This document shows positions 8,966 through 18,724 of a stretch of 64,000 nucleotides of DNA, one piece after another. The notes under the pieces are model-generated. The model saw nothing but the letters and a program-made list of their open reading frames with translations. It was not told the origin of the DNA and did not search any database. Every line of letters starts with the position of its first letter. The first letter of the stretch is position 1. The translations under genes and the position numbers were made by a program. Source of the stretch: Rhodoblastus sphagnicola (GTDB lineage: Bacteria; Pseudomonadota; Alphaproteobacteria; Rhizobiales; Beijerinckiaceae); the NCBI RefSeq assembly GCF_002937075.1, contig NZ_NHSJ01000121.1:18858-82857 (forward strand), read 5' to 3'.

Positions 8966-10825
8966 GTGACGCAATATTTTGGGACCGCTTCCGGCGCGCC
9001 TGCGGCGGGCGAGGCGCGGGCGGGCGATCTTGGCGCCTGGGCGCCCTGGCTGGCGGTTCTCGTCGCGCTGGCCGGCTATCTCCTTCTCGGGTCCGATCGT
9101 GTTCTCGACATCTGGCGCCATGGCGCCTTTTACGACACCGACGACGCCACGCGCATGGTTCAGGTGCGCGACCTCCTCGCAGGACAGGCCTGGTACGACA
9201 TGACGGCTTGGCGGTTCGATCCGCCCCACGGCATGTTCTCGCACTGGGCTCGTGTCGTCGATGCGCCGCTCGCCGCGCTGGTGCTGCTGTTCCGGCTGTT
9301 TCTCGATGGCGTTCTCGCCGAGCGCGCCGCCCGCATCGCCTTTCCCGCTCTGCTCGCAATGGGGCTTTTCGTCGCCGGCCTTTACGCCGCGCGCGTGTTC
9401 GCCGGCCGCTCGATGCGGCTGTTCGGCGTCGCCGCCATGCTGTTTTGCGGCGTGCTGTTCTGGCAATTTCCCGCCGGACGCATCGATCATCACGCGCCGC
9501 AGATCACCGCGCTGCTGGTCGCGGTTGCGGCCATGGCGGCCTGTTTCGGCAAGGTCGAAACGCGCAAGGCGTCCGCGCTTTCCGGCGTCATGACCGCGCT
9601 GAGCCTTTCGATCGGGCTGGAAAACCTGCCCTTTCTCGCCCTCGTCGCCGCCGCGCCCATGGCGCTGTATGTCTGGCGCGGCCTGGAGGCGCGCGAAACC
9701 CTGTACGGCTTCGCCTGTGGCCTTGCCGGCGCGCTGATTCCGCTGTTCCTGGCGACCGTCGGTCCGAAGCACTGGTTCTTTCCCGCCTGCGACGCGCTTT
9801 CGGCGCCCTATGTGCTCGCCTGCCTTGCCGGATGCGTCGCCTATGCGCTGATGGCGCGGTTTGGCGCCGCCTCGCCGCCGCGCGCGCGCCTCGCCGTCGC
9901 GGGCCTCGCCTGCCTTTGCGCCGTTGCGCCCCTGGGCTTGATGCCGGCCGCCTGTCTGGCCGATCCCTATTACGGGATCGATCCGCTGGTGCGGAAATAC
10001 TGGCTGGATCCCAATCCGGAAGTCATTTCCATTGTGCGACAGGCGCAACTCGACGCCAATCTCGCGCTGCTCTTGGTTGCGCCCACCCTGGTCGGACTTG
10101 TGGCCGCGCTGTTCGGCGTCTGGCGCTGCTCCGGAAGCGCCCGCGCGCGCTGGGCGTTTCTGGCTGCGCAGATCGCGCTCGGCGTCGTGCTCGGCGCCTT
10201 GCATATCCGCATCTTCTCGACGGTGATGCCGCTGGTCGCCATCGGCCTGCTGGCCCCGGTCGCCTTCATCCGCGAGGCCGTCGAAAGCCGCGTTTCCGAA
10301 CAAACCCGCGGTCTCATTGGCGCGCTGACCGGCCTGATCGCGTTGTTCGCGCTGTCCAACATGGGCCTGATGATCGAGCTTCCCGAGATCGGGCCTGCCG
10401 CGCCCACCGATATCGGCGCCGGGCGCGACCGCTGCATGAATTCCGCCAGCTACGAGCCGTTGCGGGCGCTGGAGCCGGGCCTCGCCGTCTCCATGATTTC
10501 GCCGGGCGCCTATCTGCTGGCCCATACCGACCTCGGCGTGATGGCCGGTCCATACCATCGCAATCGCGGCAATCGCGGCGCGCTCGACATTCTGTTCGCG
10601 CCCCCGGACAAGGCGGAAGCTCTCGCGCGCGCGGCCGGCGCCCGCTATGTCATCCTGTGCTGGGGTGCCGATGCGGCGGCCTCGTGGAAAAGCTGGTCGC
10701 CCGACGGGCTGGCGGCGCGGATCGCGCAAGGTTCCGTTCCCGGGTGGTTGCGGCCGGTACAGGTCGAGAATACGCCGGTTCACGTTTACGAGCTTGTGGG
10801 CGCGGGCGAGAACAGCGCGAACTGA
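8966..10825 (+). CDS. GT-C-like integral membrane glycosyltransferase, uncharacterised
   Basis: A 619-residue multi-spanning membrane protein with about 11-13 hydrophobic segments and a C-terminal soluble domain of about 150 residues. In the first large loop, FYDTDDATRMVQVRDLL and later GMFSHWARVVDAP contain the acidic pair and aromatic/His residues expected of GT-C fold glycosyltransferases, which use polyprenyl-phosphate sugars in the periplasm. The donor and acceptor are unknown. GTG 8966 has GGGAG 7 nt upstream; an alternative GTG at 8927 (AAGG upstream) would add 13 residues. It diverges from rfbF and ends in front of a strong bidirectional terminator. Confidence 0.72.
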   Translation: MTQYFGTASGAPAAGEARAGDLGAWAPWLAVLVALAGYLLLGSDRVLDIWRHGAFYDTDDATRMVQVRDLLAGQAWYDMTAWRFDPPHGMFSHWARVVDAPLAALVLLFRLFLDGVLAERAARIAFPALLAMGLFVAGLYAARVFAGRSMRLFGVAAMLFCGVLFWQFPAGRIDHHAPQITALLVAVAAMAACFGKVETRKASALSGVMTALSLSIGLENLPFLALVAAAPMALYVWRGLEARETLYGFACGLAGALIPLFLATVGPKHWFFPACDALSAPYVLACLAGCVAYALMARFGAASPPRARLAVAGLACLCAVAPLGLMPAACLADPYYGIDPLVRKYWLDPNPEVISIVRQAQLDANLALLLVAPTLVGLVAALFGVWRCSGSARARWAFLAAQIALGVVLGALHIRIFSTVMPLVAIGLLAPVAFIREAVESRVSEQTRGLIGALTGLIALFALSNMGLMIELPEIGPAAPTDIGAGRDRCMNSASYEPLRALEPGLAVSMISPGAYLLAHTDLGVMAGPYHRNRGNRGALDILFAPPDKAEALARAAGARYVILCWGADAAASWKSWSPDGLAARIAQGSVPGWLRPVQVENTPVHVYELVGAGENSAN

Positions 10826-10845
10826 ACGAACGGTCCAGACAGCAA

Positions 10846-10870
10846 AAAGGCGGCCGCTTGGGCCGCCTTT
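10846..10870. terminator. Bidirectional rho-independent terminator
   Basis: A perfect 10-bp stem (AAAGGCGGCC with GGCCGCCTTT) around a 5-nt loop sits between two converging genes. On the minus strand the stem runs straight into five T residues (end of pnp). On the plus strand a T-tract follows after a short gap (end of the membrane glycosyltransferase). Confidence 0.85.
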
Positions 10871-10895
10871 CGCATTTTTAGTTTAGCGCGAAAAC

Positions 10896-13055
10896 TTACG
10901 ACTGCTCTTCGGCGGCTTCGGCTTCCTTGGCTTCCGCCTTGGCCTTGGCTTCGAGGTCCTCGCCGGTCTGCTGATCGACGACGCGCATCGACAGCCGCAC
11001 CTTGCCGCGATCGTCGAAGCCGAGCAGCTTCACTTTGACCTTGTCGCCTTCCTTGACCACGTCGGTGGTCTTGGCGACGCGGGTGGCGGCGAGCTGGGAA
11101 ATGTGGACGAGGCCGTCCTTGGCGCCGAAGAAATTGACGAAGGCGCCGAAGTCGGTGGTCTTGACCACGGTGCCGTCATAGATCAGGCCGATTTCCGGAT
11201 CGGAGGCGATCGACTTGATCCAGTTGATGGCGGCCTTGATGGAATTGCCGTCGCTGGAGGCGATCTTCACCGTGCCGTCGTCCTCGATGTTGATCTTGGC
11301 GCCGGTCTTTTCCACGATTTCGCGGATCACCTTGCCGCCGGAGCCGATGACTTCGCGGATCTTGTCCACCGCGATCTTCATGGTTTCGATGCGCGGCGCA
11401 AACTCTCCGAGCTCCGCGCGGGCGTTGGTGATCGCCTTGGACATTTCGCCGAGGATGTGCAGGCGGCCGTCCTTGGCCTGGCCCAGCGCCACCTTCATGA
11501 TTTCCTCGGTGATGCCGGCGATCTTGATGTCCATCTGCAACGAGGTGACGCCATATTCGGTGCCGGCCACCTTGAAGTCCATGTCGCCGAGATGGTCCTC
11601 GTCGCCGAGAATGTCGGAGAGCACCGCGAAGCGCTCGCCTTCGAGGATCAGGCCCATGGCGATGCCGGCGGTCGGACGCTTGAGCGGCACGCCGGCGTCC
11701 ATCAGCGCCAGCGAGGCGCCGCAGACCGTGGCCATCGAGGACGAGCCGTTGGACTCGGTGATCTCCGACACGACGCGGATCGTGTAGGGGAATTCGGCCG
11801 AGGTCGGCAGCATCGGGTGAACAGCGCGCCAGGCGAGCTTGCCATGGCCGATTTCGCGGCGGCCGGGTGAGCCGATGCGGCCGGTTTCGCCGACGGAATA
11901 GGGAGGGAAGTTGTAGTGCAGCAGGAAGCTTTCCTTGTAGGTGCCTTCCAAGCTGTCGATGAACTGCTCGTCCTCGCCCGTGCCCAGCGTGGCGACCACC
12001 AAAGCCTGCGTTTCGCCGCGGGTAAAGATGGCGGAGCCGTGGGTGCGCGGCAGCACGCCCACCTGCGCCACGATCGGGCGCACGGTTTTCAGGTCGCGGC
12101 CGTCGATGCGCATGCCGTCGTCGAGGATGTTCCAGCGCACGACCTTGGCCTGCAATTCATGGAACACGTCGGCGATGAGCTGCTTGTCGAATTTCGCGTC
12201 GCCGCCCTCGGGCAGCAGCGCGGCATTGACCTTGGCCTTGATGGCGTCGATCGCCTTGTAGCGGTCCTGCTTGACGGTGATCTTGTAAGCTTCGCGCAGT
12301 TCGGCCTCGGCGATTTCCGCGATGGCCTTCTCGACCTCGCCCTTCTCGGCCGGGGCGAAGTCGCGCGGCTCCTTGGCGGCGCGCTCGGCGAGGCGGATGA
12401 TGGCCTCGATCACCGGCTGGAAACCGGCGTGGCCGGCCATGACGGCGGCCAGCATGGTCTCTTCCGAAAGCTCCTTGGCTTCGGATTCGACCATCAGCAC
12501 GGCGTCGGCGGTGCCGGCCACGATGAGGTCGAGGTCGGAGGTCTTGGCCTCGTCAACGGTGGGGTTGACCTTGATTTCGCCGTTGATGTAGGCGACGCGG
12601 GCGCCGCCGACCGGACCCATGAAGGGCACGCCGGACAGGGTGAGCGCGGCGGAGACGGCGACCAGGGCCAGAATGTCCGGATCGTTCTCCATGTCGTGGC
12701 TGAGCACGGTCACGATCACCTGGGTGTCGAAGTAATAGCCGTCCGGGAACAGCGGGCGGATCGGACGGTCGATCAGGCGGGAGAGCAAGGTCTCGCGCTC
12801 GGAGGGACGGCCCTCGCGCTTGAAGTACCCCCCAGGGATACGGCCAGCCGCGAAGGCCTTTTCCTGATAGTTGACGGTCAGCGGAAAGAAGTCCTGGCCG
12901 GGTTTGGCTGTCTTGGCCGAGACCACGGTGGCGAGCACGGTGGTCTCGCCATAGGTGGCGAGCACGGCGCCGTCGGCCTGACGGGCGACGCGGCCCGTCT
13001 CAAGCGTCAGCTTGCGGCCGAACCAATCGATTTCTTCGCGGTGGATTTCGAACAT
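10896..13055 (-). CDS. pnp: Polyribonucleotide nucleotidyltransferase (PNPase)
   Basis: A 719-residue phosphorolytic 3'-5' exoribonuclease of the degradosome, also central to RNA turnover in the cold. It has two RNase PH domains (about residues 1-215 and 310-545), with [11 protein letters not shown] and [14 protein letters not shown] among the conserved stretches. A KH domain has the GSGGK loop (about 565), and an S1 RNA-binding domain follows ([14 protein letters not shown], about 625-690). A short acidic Lys/Glu-rich tail ends the protein. ATG 13055 begins the canonical [11 protein letters not shown]; the open frame runs further upstream but not in family-like sequence. It follows rpsO as in most proteobacteria, and a leader hairpin lies about 150 bp upstream. 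Confidence 0.97.
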   Translation of the reverse strand: MFEIHREEIDWFGRKLTLETGRVARQADGAVLATYGETTVLATVVSAKTAKPGQDFFPLTVNYQEKAFAAGRIPGGYFKREGRPSERETLLSRLIDRPIRPLFPDGYYFDTQVIVTVLSHDMENDPDILALVAVSAALTLSGVPFMGPVGGARVAYINGEIKVNPTVDEAKTSDLDLIVAGTADAVLMVESEAKELSEETMLAAVMAGHAGFQPVIEAIIRLAERAAKEPRDFAPAEKGEVEKAIAEIAEAELREAYKITVKQDRYKAIDAIKAKVNAALLPEGGDAKFDKQLIADVFHELQAKVVRWNILDDGMRIDGRDLKTVRPIVAQVGVLPRTHGSAIFTRGETQALVVATLGTGEDEQFIDSLEGTYKESFLLHYNFPPYSVGETGRIGSPGRREIGHGKLAWRAVHPMLPTSAEFPYTIRVVSEITESNGSSSMATVCGASLALMDAGVPLKRPTAGIAMGLILEGERFAVLSDILGDEDHLGDMDFKVAGTEYGVTSLQMDIKIAGITEEIMKVALGQAKDGRLHILGEMSKAITNARAELGEFAPRIETMKIAVDKIREVIGSGGKVIREIVEKTGAKINIEDDGTVKIASSDGNSIKAAINWIKSIASDPEIGLIYDGTVVKTTDFGAFVNFFGAKDGLVHISQLAATRVAKTTDVVKEGDKVKVKLLGFDDRGKVRLSMRVVDQQTGEDLEAKAKAEAKEAEAAEEQS

Positions 13056-13204
13056 TCGTCTGTCTCTCTCATGGTTGTGGGTCGCGCCAACCATGTGCAA
13101 GACGACGAGAGGCCGTTTTTCGCGGCATCCGGTGATCCTGCCATGGTCCGGTCGGACCTGTCGCGGCGGCCCCTGCCGCCAGCGGGTGAGACCGCCTCTT
13201 GCGT

Positions 13205-13227
13205 GGCGGGATTTCGGCAATCCCGCC
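13205..13227 (-). promoter_or_regulatory. Leader hairpin between rpsO and pnp
   Basis: A perfect 9-bp stem (GGCGGGATT with AATCCCGCC) closes a 5-nt loop in the rpsO-pnp gap, with no T-tract, so it is not a terminator. In Escherichia coli the pnp leader forms a stem cut by RNase III and then destabilised by PNPase itself (autoregulation). This hairpin is a candidate equivalent; that role is inferred. Confidence 0.45.
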
Positions 13228-13245
13228 TGAAGCGCGGCCTCAAGG

Positions 13246-13271
13246 AAAAGCGGCCGGCAAAAGCCGGCCGC
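13246..13271 (-). terminator. Terminator or attenuator after rpsO
   Basis: A 9-bp GC stem (GCGGCCGGC with GCCGGCCGC) with a 4-nt loop is followed on the minus strand by TTTT, 8 bp after the rpsO stop. It should end most rpsO transcripts and let only read-through or a separate promoter supply pnp. Confidence 0.75.
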
Positions 13272-13279
13272 GAAAAGTT

Positions 13280-13549
13280 TTAGCGGCGGATGCCGAGACG
13301 CTCGATCAGGGTCTTGTAGCGCCCCTCGTCATTCTTCTTGACGTAGTCGAGAAGCTGACGCCGCAACGAAACCAGCTTCAGAAGGCCGCGACGCGAATGG
13401 TTGTCCTTCGCATGGGTCTTGAAATGCTCGGTCAGGTTGACGATTCGTTCGGTCAGGATGGCGACCTGAACTTCCGGCGAGCCGGTATCGCCCTGCTTGG
13501 CGCCGTATTCCTTGATGAGCGCGGTTTTGCGCTCTGCCGTGATCGACAT
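13280..13549 (-). CDS. rpsO: 30S ribosomal protein S15
   Basis: An 89-residue primary 16S rRNA-binding protein of the small subunit platform. The sequence is canonical throughout: [36 protein letters not shown], the [12 protein letters not shown] helix and the terminal [12 protein letters not shown] 13549 gives the normal length (89); the open frame continues upstream into non-conserved sequence. It is followed by a terminator-like hairpin and then pnp on the same strand, the widespread rpsO-pnp arrangement in which S15 often represses its own mRNA. Confidence 0.98.
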   Translation of the reverse strand: MSITAERKTALIKEYGAKQGDTGSPEVQVAILTERIVNLTEHFKTHAKDNHSRRGLLKLVSLRRQLLDYVKKNDEGRYKTLIERLGIRR

Positions 13550-13809
13550 CGGATACCCTTTCTGATTGGGATATTGAGGTTCGAAAATTTCGAGGCCGCT
13601 CCGGGATGTCGTCCAGCGCGGTCGCAAATCTCCGTCTCCAGCGAACATGTTCGCGGGAATGGCGCGCTTATACACCAAACGCGCGCAATCGCCAGCACAA
13701 AGCGACTTTCCCTATGGAAAGCACAAAATTCCCACTTCACGCAGCGAACAAAAAGTTTAGTTTAAGGCCCCGGTATCGACCAAATCAGGCTCGTCGGGAG
13801 TAATTCGCA

Positions 13810-14883
13810 ATGATTAATATTTTCGCCCACTATTGGGGCTGGCTCCTTCTTGTCACGGCCATCGGGTTCGTCGGCGGCATGATGGTGCACCCCGACGAGG
13901 AGGATCGCGGCTTTCCGTTCTGGTTTCTCCCGTTGGCGGGCCTGTTGCTCCTGGGTTACCTCGCCAGCGAGTTCAACCTGATCGGCGGAGACCTTTCGGT
14001 CGGGGTCGAGGGCGGCGCGATCGCCTTTGTCGGATTCACGCTCGGCGCGCTGGCCGGCGGCTTCGGCAAGAAGTTCGGCTTGCGCTGGGGACCGCTGCTG
14101 GTCGCAGCGCTGGTGTGGGTCTGCGGCCTCTACATGACGCCCCCGACGGGACTTACGCCGCCCCCGGCGACCGCCGCCGCTCCGGCTTCGGACGCCGCGG
14201 CCAAGGCCGAAGCGGACGCCAAGGCTGCCGCTGTCAAGGCGGAAGAAGAGGCCAAGGCCGCTGCGGTCAAGGCTGAAGCGGACGCCAAAGCCGCCGCCGC
14301 CAAGGCGGAAGAAGAAGTCAAGGCCGCCGCGGCCAAGGCTGAAGAGGCCAAGAAAGCCGAGGCTAAGGCGGCAGAGGCCAAGCCGGCTCCGGTCCCCGCG
14401 CAGGAACCCGTCGCCGCGCCCGAACCGGCGGCCGCCGCCGCTCCCGCGAGTCTGGCTGACAAGAAGGCGGCCGCGATCGCCGCCGCCGCCGCCCTGCCGG
14501 CGACCGGCCCGCTCGACGTCGGCCAGTGCCAGACCGCGCTGTCCGGCCTGGTCGCCAAGGAGAACATCAAGTTCGCCGCCGGCGGCGCCAAGCTGGCGCC
14601 GGAGTCGAAGCCCTTGATCGGCAAGATCGGCGCGGCGCTCGCCCGTTGTCCCGCCACCGTCAAGGTCGAGGTCTCCGGCCACACCGACAACGCCGGCGAA
14701 GCCGCCAAGAACAAGGCGCTGTCGAAGAGCCGCGCGCAGGCCGTCGTGGATGCGCTCAAGGCCAAGGGCGCCAAGGCCGGCCAACTCGCCGCCGTCGGCT
14801 ACGGTCAGGAAAAGCCGGTGGCGTCGAACGACACCGCCGAAGGCAAAGCCGACAACCGCCGCATTGAATTCGCGGTGAAATAA
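13810..14883 (+). CDS. Membrane-anchored OmpA-domain protein with Ala/Lys/Glu coiled coil
   Basis: A 357-residue protein in three parts. Residues 1-115 hold three to four hydrophobic segments in place of a signal peptide and beta barrel. Residues ~117-220 are Ala/Lys/Glu-rich (KAEADAKAAAVKAEEEAK), including a near-exact 22-residue tandem repeat (14206-14271 and 14272-14337), and should form a long helix or coiled coil. Residues ~240-357 are an OmpA-like peptidoglycan-binding domain (VEVSGHTDNAG, NKALSKSRAQAVVDAL, DNRRIEF). This suggests an inner-membrane protein reaching peptidoglycan across the periplasm. The membrane region is not a recognised family. GGGAG lies 10 nt before the ATG. A terminator follows. 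Confidence 0.8.
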   Translation: MINIFAHYWGWLLLVTAIGFVGGMMVHPDEEDRGFPFWFLPLAGLLLLGYLASEFNLIGGDLSVGVEGGAIAFVGFTLGALAGGFGKKFGLRWGPLLVAALVWVCGLYMTPPTGLTPPPATAAAPASDAAAKAEADAKAAAVKAEEEAKAAAVKAEADAKAAAAKAEEEVKAAAAKAEEAKKAEAKAAEAKPAPVPAQEPVAAPEPAAAAAPASLADKKAAAIAAAAALPATGPLDVGQCQTALSGLVAKENIKFAAGGAKLAPESKPLIGKIGAALARCPATVKVEVSGHTDNAGEAAKNKALSKSRAQAVVDALKAKGAKAGQLAAVGYGQEKPVASNDTAEGKADNRRIEFAVK

Positions 14884-14900
14884 CCAGCAGGCTGGGTTCG

Positions 14901-14946
14901 AGGGCGCCGGCGCAAGTTCGATCTTGCTCCGGCGCCCTTGCTTTTT
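14901..14946 (+). terminator. Rho-independent terminator after the OmpA-domain gene
   Basis: A long stem (AGGGCGCCGG with CCGGCGCCCT, extended by GCAAG/CTTGC) is followed by TTGCTTTTT on the plus strand, 18 bp after the stop codon. Confidence 0.8.
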
Positions 14947-15007
14947 GCGGGTCGCCTGTTGTCTTGACCAGACAGATTCACGCCAGGGATTTAGGGATTA
15001 AGGGCTC

Positions 15008-15934
15008 TTGACCACGATTCTCGCCATCGAGCGCCTGAACAAGACTTATGACAACGGTTTTGTCGCGCTGAAGGGTGTAGATCTTTCAATAAGCAGCGGT
15101 GAGATTTTTGCGCTGCTCGGGCCTAATGGCGCGGGCAAGACCACGCTGATCGGCATCGTCTGCGGCCTGGTGCGCGCGAGTTCGGGAAAGGTGACGGTGG
15201 ACGGCAACGACATCGCCATCGACTACCGCAAGGCGCGCCAAACGATCGGGCTGGTGCCGCAGGAACTGTCCACCAACCAATTCGAGACCGTGATGGATGC
15301 GTTGCGCTTTTCGCGCGGGCTGTTCGGCAAGGCGCCCGATCCCGGTCATCTCGAACGCATCCTGCGCGATCTTTCGCTGTGGGATAAGAAGGACGAGCGC
15401 ATCGGCGCGCTCTCCGGCGGCATGAAACGGCGCGTGCTGATCGGGAAGGCGCTCGCCCATGAACCGCGGATCCTGTTTCTCGACGAGCCGACCGCCGGGG
15501 TTGACGTCGAACTGCGCCGGGACATGTGGGAGATGGTGCGCCGCCTGCGCGAACAGGGGGTCACGATCATCCTCACCACCCATTACATCGAGGAGGCCGA
15601 GGACATGGCCGACCGGATCGGGGTGATCGACCAGGGCGAACTCATGCTCGTCGAGGAGAAGCGCGCCCTGATGCGCCGCCTCGGCCAGGTTCACGTGACC
15701 ATCGGCCTCACCCAAAAACTCGACGCGCCGCCGGAAAACCTGTCCGGCGCCAAACTCGACCTCTCGCCCGACGGCATGACCCTCTCCTTCACCCAGAAGG
15801 GCCAGGATTGCGACGCCGCCCTCGCCGCCCTGCTGAAAACGCTGGTCACCGAGGGTATCGAATTCCGTAGCGTCAATTCGGAGCGTTCCTCGCTGGAGGA
15901 CATATTCATCGATCTGGTGGGGCGACGCCGATGA
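15008..15934 (+). CDS. ABC transporter ATP-binding protein, YadG type
   Basis: A 308-residue cytoplasmic ATPase of an ABC-2 exporter. [11 protein letters not shown] (Walker A, about residue 38), LSGGMKRR (signature), [12 protein letters not shown] (Walker B) and the switch histidine in TTHYIEEAE are all present. The C-terminal ~80 residues form the accessory domain of the DrrA/YadG group. The sequence closely follows Escherichia coli YadG, including ELRRDMWE after Walker B. The start is TTG 15008, preceded by AAGGGC. The stop overlaps the permease ATG by 4 nt (ATGA), so the pair forms one exporter. Substrate unknown; no neighbouring gene narrows it. Confidence 0.88.
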   Translation: MTTILAIERLNKTYDNGFVALKGVDLSISSGEIFALLGPNGAGKTTLIGIVCGLVRASSGKVTVDGNDIAIDYRKARQTIGLVPQELSTNQFETVMDALRFSRGLFGKAPDPGHLERILRDLSLWDKKDERIGALSGGMKRRVLIGKALAHEPRILFLDEPTAGVDVELRRDMWEMVRRLREQGVTIILTTHYIEEAEDMADRIGVIDQGELMLVEEKRALMRRLGQVHVTIGLTQKLDAPPENLSGAKLDLSPDGMTLSFTQKGQDCDAALAALLKTLVTEGIEFRSVNSERSSLEDIFIDLVGRRR

Positions 15935-16692
15935 ATGTTTACGCCATCCGCGCCATCTACACCGCGGAACTGGGCCGCACCTGGCGCACACTTTTCCAGA
16001 GCATCGCCTCGCCGGTGCTTTCGACCGCGCTCTACTTCGTGGTGTTCGGCTCGGCCATCGGTTCGCGCATGCAAGCGATCGACGGCGTTTCCTATGGCGC
16101 CTTCATCGTGCCGGGCCTGATCCTGCTCACCGTGTTGACCGAAAGCGTTTCCAACGCGTCGTTCGGCATCTACCTGCCGCGATTCACCGGCCAGATCTAC
16201 GAATTGCTGTCGGCGCCGGTTTCGGCTGTGGAGGTTATCGCCGGCTTTGTCGGCGCGGCGGCGACCAAATCGGTGATCCTCGGCCTGATCATCTGCGCCA
16301 CCGCGCGTCTGTTCGTGCCGTTCGAGATCGTCCATCCCGTGCTGGCCTTGCTTTATCTCGTGCTGATCTCCGCGACCTTCGCCTTGTTCGGCTTCATTCT
16401 CGGGCTGTGGGCGGACGGTTTCGAGAAATTGCAGATCATTCCGCTGATGGTGATCTCGCCGCTGACTTTTCTTGGCGGCACCTTCTATTCCATCGACATG
16501 CTGCCGGGCGTGTGGCGGCAGGTCGCCCTGTTCAACCCCATCGTCTATCTGATCGAAGGGTTTCGCTGGGCTTTTTACGGCATCTCCACGCTGGCGCCGC
16601 TGATCAGCCTCGCCCTCACCTTCGGCATGCTGGTTTTGTGTTCGGCCGTCGTGGTCTGGATTTTCAAGACGGGCTACCGGCTGCGAACCTGA
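15931..16692 (+). CDS. ABC-2 type permease, YadH type
   Basis: A 253-residue inner-membrane permease with six predicted membrane helices, partner of the preceding ATPase. [10 protein letters not shown], the central [14 protein letters not shown] and the late [15 protein letters not shown] followed by [13 protein letters not shown] are hallmarks of ABC-2 permeases of the YadH/NodJ group. Start and stop are fixed by the 4-nt ATGA overlap with the ATPase. Its 3' end overlaps the convergent amino-acid permease gene by 19 bp, leaving no room for a terminator. Confidence 0.88.
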   Translation: MNVYAIRAIYTAELGRTWRTLFQSIASPVLSTALYFVVFGSAIGSRMQAIDGVSYGAFIVPGLILLTVLTESVSNASFGIYLPRFTGQIYELLSAPVSAVEVIAGFVGAAATKSVILGLIICATARLFVPFEIVHPVLALLYLVLISATFALFGFILGLWADGFEKLQIIPLMVISPLTFLGGTFYSIDMLPGVWRQVALFNPIVYLIEGFRWAFYGISTLAPLISLALTFGMLVLCSAVVVWIFKTGYRLRT

Positions 16693-18107
16693 ACGGGCGT
16701 TCCCCTTTTCGCGTGACGCTGGCCATAGGCGAAATAGACCGCCATGCCCACGCCGAGCCAGATGAACAGCCGCGCCCAGGTTTCCCAGGGCAGGCCCGCC
16801 ATCAGGCCGAGACAGGCGAGCACGCCGAGCGCGGGAAGGGCCGGCGAACCCGGCACGCGGAACGGACGCGGCGTTTCCGGATGGCTGTGGCGCAGATACA
16901 TCACGGCCATGCAGACCAGGGCGAAGGCCGCGAGCGTGCCGATGCTGACCATTTCGCCGAGGACATCGATGGGAAGCAGGCCGGCGAGCGCTGCGACGCA
17001 GAGGCCGACCAGCGCCTGGCTGGCCGCCGGGGTGCGGAAACGCGGATTGATCCGGGCGAACAAGCCGGGCAGCAGGCCGTCATTGGCCATGGCGAAGAGA
17101 ATGCGCGCCTGCCCGAACAACAGCACCAGAATAACCGTGGTGAGGCCGGCAAGCGCCGCGAATTTCACCACCACCGCCAGCCAGGGCAAGCCGATGGCGT
17201 CGATCACCGCTGAAATGGGATCGGGCCGGTCGAGCGCCGCAAAGGGAACCACGCCGGTCAGCACGGCGGATACCCCGATGTAGAGCACGGTGCAGACGGC
17301 GAGCGAAGCGATCAGGCCGACGGGCACGGTGCGTTGCGGATCCTTCGCCTCCTGCGCCGCCGTCGACACGGCGTCGAAGCCGATATAGGCGAAGAAAACG
17401 ACGGCCGCGCCGCGCAAGACTCCGCTCCAGCCGAAATGGCCGAACTCCCCGGCGTTTTCGGGGAGGAACGGCGCCCAGTTCGCCGGGACAACGTGCAAAC
17501 CGCCGGCGATAATCACCACCAGCACCACCGCCAGCTTGAAGCCGACCATCACATTGTTGACGCGAGCGGATTCGCGTGTGCCCAGCACGAGCAGGCTGGT
17601 GATGGCGAGCACCACCAACGCCGCCGGCGCGTTGAACAGGCCGCCCCCCCCCACCAGGGGAGACGTGAATTGCGCGGGGAGGTGAAGGCCGAGGCTCGCG
17701 AGCAGGCTCACCAGATAGCCGGACCAGCCGACCGCGACCGTCGCCGCGCCCATGGCGTATTCCAGCACCAAATCCCAGCCGATGACCCAGGCGAAGATTT
17801 CGCCCAGCGCGATATAGACATAGGAATAGGTGCTGCCGGAGACCGGAATCAGCGCCGCGAGTTCCGCATAGCACAGGGCGACGATGGCGCAGGCGAAGCC
17901 GGCCAGCGCGAAGGACAGGACGACGGCGGGGCCGGCATAGCGCGCGGCCGCCGCGCCGGTGAGAACAAATATGCCGGCGCCGATGATGGCGCCGATGCCC
18001 AGCGCCGCCAGCGAGACCGGCCCGAGGCTGCGATTGAAGGTTTGGGACTCGTTCGTTCCGCCTCTGGCGTCGTCAATCGTCTTGCGCGCGAAAAAATTCT
18101 GTTTCAA
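16674..18107 (-). CDS. Amino acid permease, APC superfamily (CAT-like)
   Basis: A 477-residue inner-membrane transporter with 12 expected helices, importing amino acids, probably cationic ones, by proton or substrate exchange. [19 protein letters not shown] is the unwound first helix that binds the amino group. [20 protein letters not shown] and [20 protein letters not shown] are characteristic of the CAT/YfnA group. The best start is TTG 18107: GAGG lies 6 nt upstream and the protein then begins [11 protein letters not shown], as family members do. The in-frame ATG at 18137 has no ribosome site. Substrate specificity cannot be read from sequence. Confidence 0.87.
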   Translation of the reverse strand: MKQNFFARKTIDDARGGTNESQTFNRSLGPVSLAALGIGAIIGAGIFVLTGAAAARYAGPAVVLSFALAGFACAIVALCYAELAALIPVSGSTYSYVYIALGEIFAWVIGWDLVLEYAMGAATVAVGWSGYLVSLLASLGLHLPAQFTSPLVGGGGLFNAPAALVVLAITSLLVLGTRESARVNNVMVGFKLAVVLVVIIAGGLHVVPANWAPFLPENAGEFGHFGWSGVLRGAAVVFFAYIGFDAVSTAAQEAKDPQRTVPVGLIASLAVCTVLYIGVSAVLTGVVPFAALDRPDPISAVIDAIGLPWLAVVVKFAALAGLTTVILVLLFGQARILFAMANDGLLPGLFARINPRFRTPAASQALVGLCVAALAGLLPIDVLGEMVSIGTLAAFALVCMAVMYLRHSHPETPRPFRVPGSPALPALGVLACLGLMAGLPWETWARLFIWLGVGMAVYFAYGQRHAKRGTPVQVRSR

Positions 18108-18250
18108 GGCGGCCTCACAAACCTGTCGGGGCGCCATGCTAATGCGCGCAAGCCACTTGCAGCAAGACTAAGCGCGCCAAAACTTTAGGCGCCGGAACGA
18201 GGCGGGTTGGCTCCGATCGTGCTTCGTGTCCGTCGCAAGCGGGAATCGAC

Positions 18251-18724
18251 ATGGGCGACAAGCGGGAATGGGTGGTCTGGAACGGCTCCATCGGCATTCT
18301 GGACATGGCGGCGCTTGGCCGCATTGAACGCGGCAGCGCGTGGCTGGCCGAACCCTATGATGTGGTCGGCCCCTTCAGTCTGGATCAACTGGAGACGACC
18401 GGCCGCGTCGTCTTTCAGGCCTGCCTGGTGATGTCGAGGGTGCGGTGGCAGGCGGAGCAGGTCGATTTGCGTCGAGAGGCCCAGGCGCGGCGTCGCGAAT
18501 ACGCCAGCCGGTTCGCCTTGTTCAACGCGGACAAGAGCGATGAGGGATACCGCGCCGTGCTCGACCTTCCGGAGAAAGGTCCGTTGAGCGCGGGGAAGAT
18601 CAATTCCGCCTTCCGCCACCTCGCCAAAAAGGCGCATCCCGACGCGGGCGGCGATCACGACAGCTACATCCGCCTGAGCGAAGCCCGCGACATTCTGCTG
18701 GAGCGCGCCGCCGTCGCCACTTGA
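18251..18724 (+). CDS. Small J-domain (DnaJ-like) protein
   Basis: A 157-residue protein whose C-terminal ~55 residues are a J domain: LSAGKINSAFRHLAKKAHPD with the invariant HPD tripeptide that stimulates Hsp70 ATPase, then YIRLSEARDILLE. The N-terminal ~95 residues (WVVWNGSIGILD, QVDLRREAQARRREYASRF) match no family I recognise and contain no zinc or Gly/Phe region. It is thus a J-only co-chaperone with its own targeting segment. The stop TGA abuts the stop of hemW with no spacer (TGATCA). Function beyond Hsp70 recruitment is unknown. Confidence 0.75.
   Translation: MGDKREWVVWNGSIGILDMAALGRIERGSAWLAEPYDVVGPFSLDQLETTGRVVFQACLVMSRVRWQAEQVDLRREAQARRREYASRFALFNADKSDEGYRAVLDLPEKGPLSAGKINSAFRHLAKKAHPDAGGDHDSYIRLSEARDILLERAAVAT

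Noticed and set aside
8879..10783. A 634-codon open frame on the minus strand opposite the GT-C-like gene
   Set aside because: Translation is Arg/Gly/Gln-rich low-complexity with no membrane or family pattern; it mirrors codon bias of the real plus-strand gene.
14206..14337. The tandem repeat as a CRISPR or satellite array
   Set aside because: Two in-frame units encoding a coiled-coil segment; no spacers or further copies.
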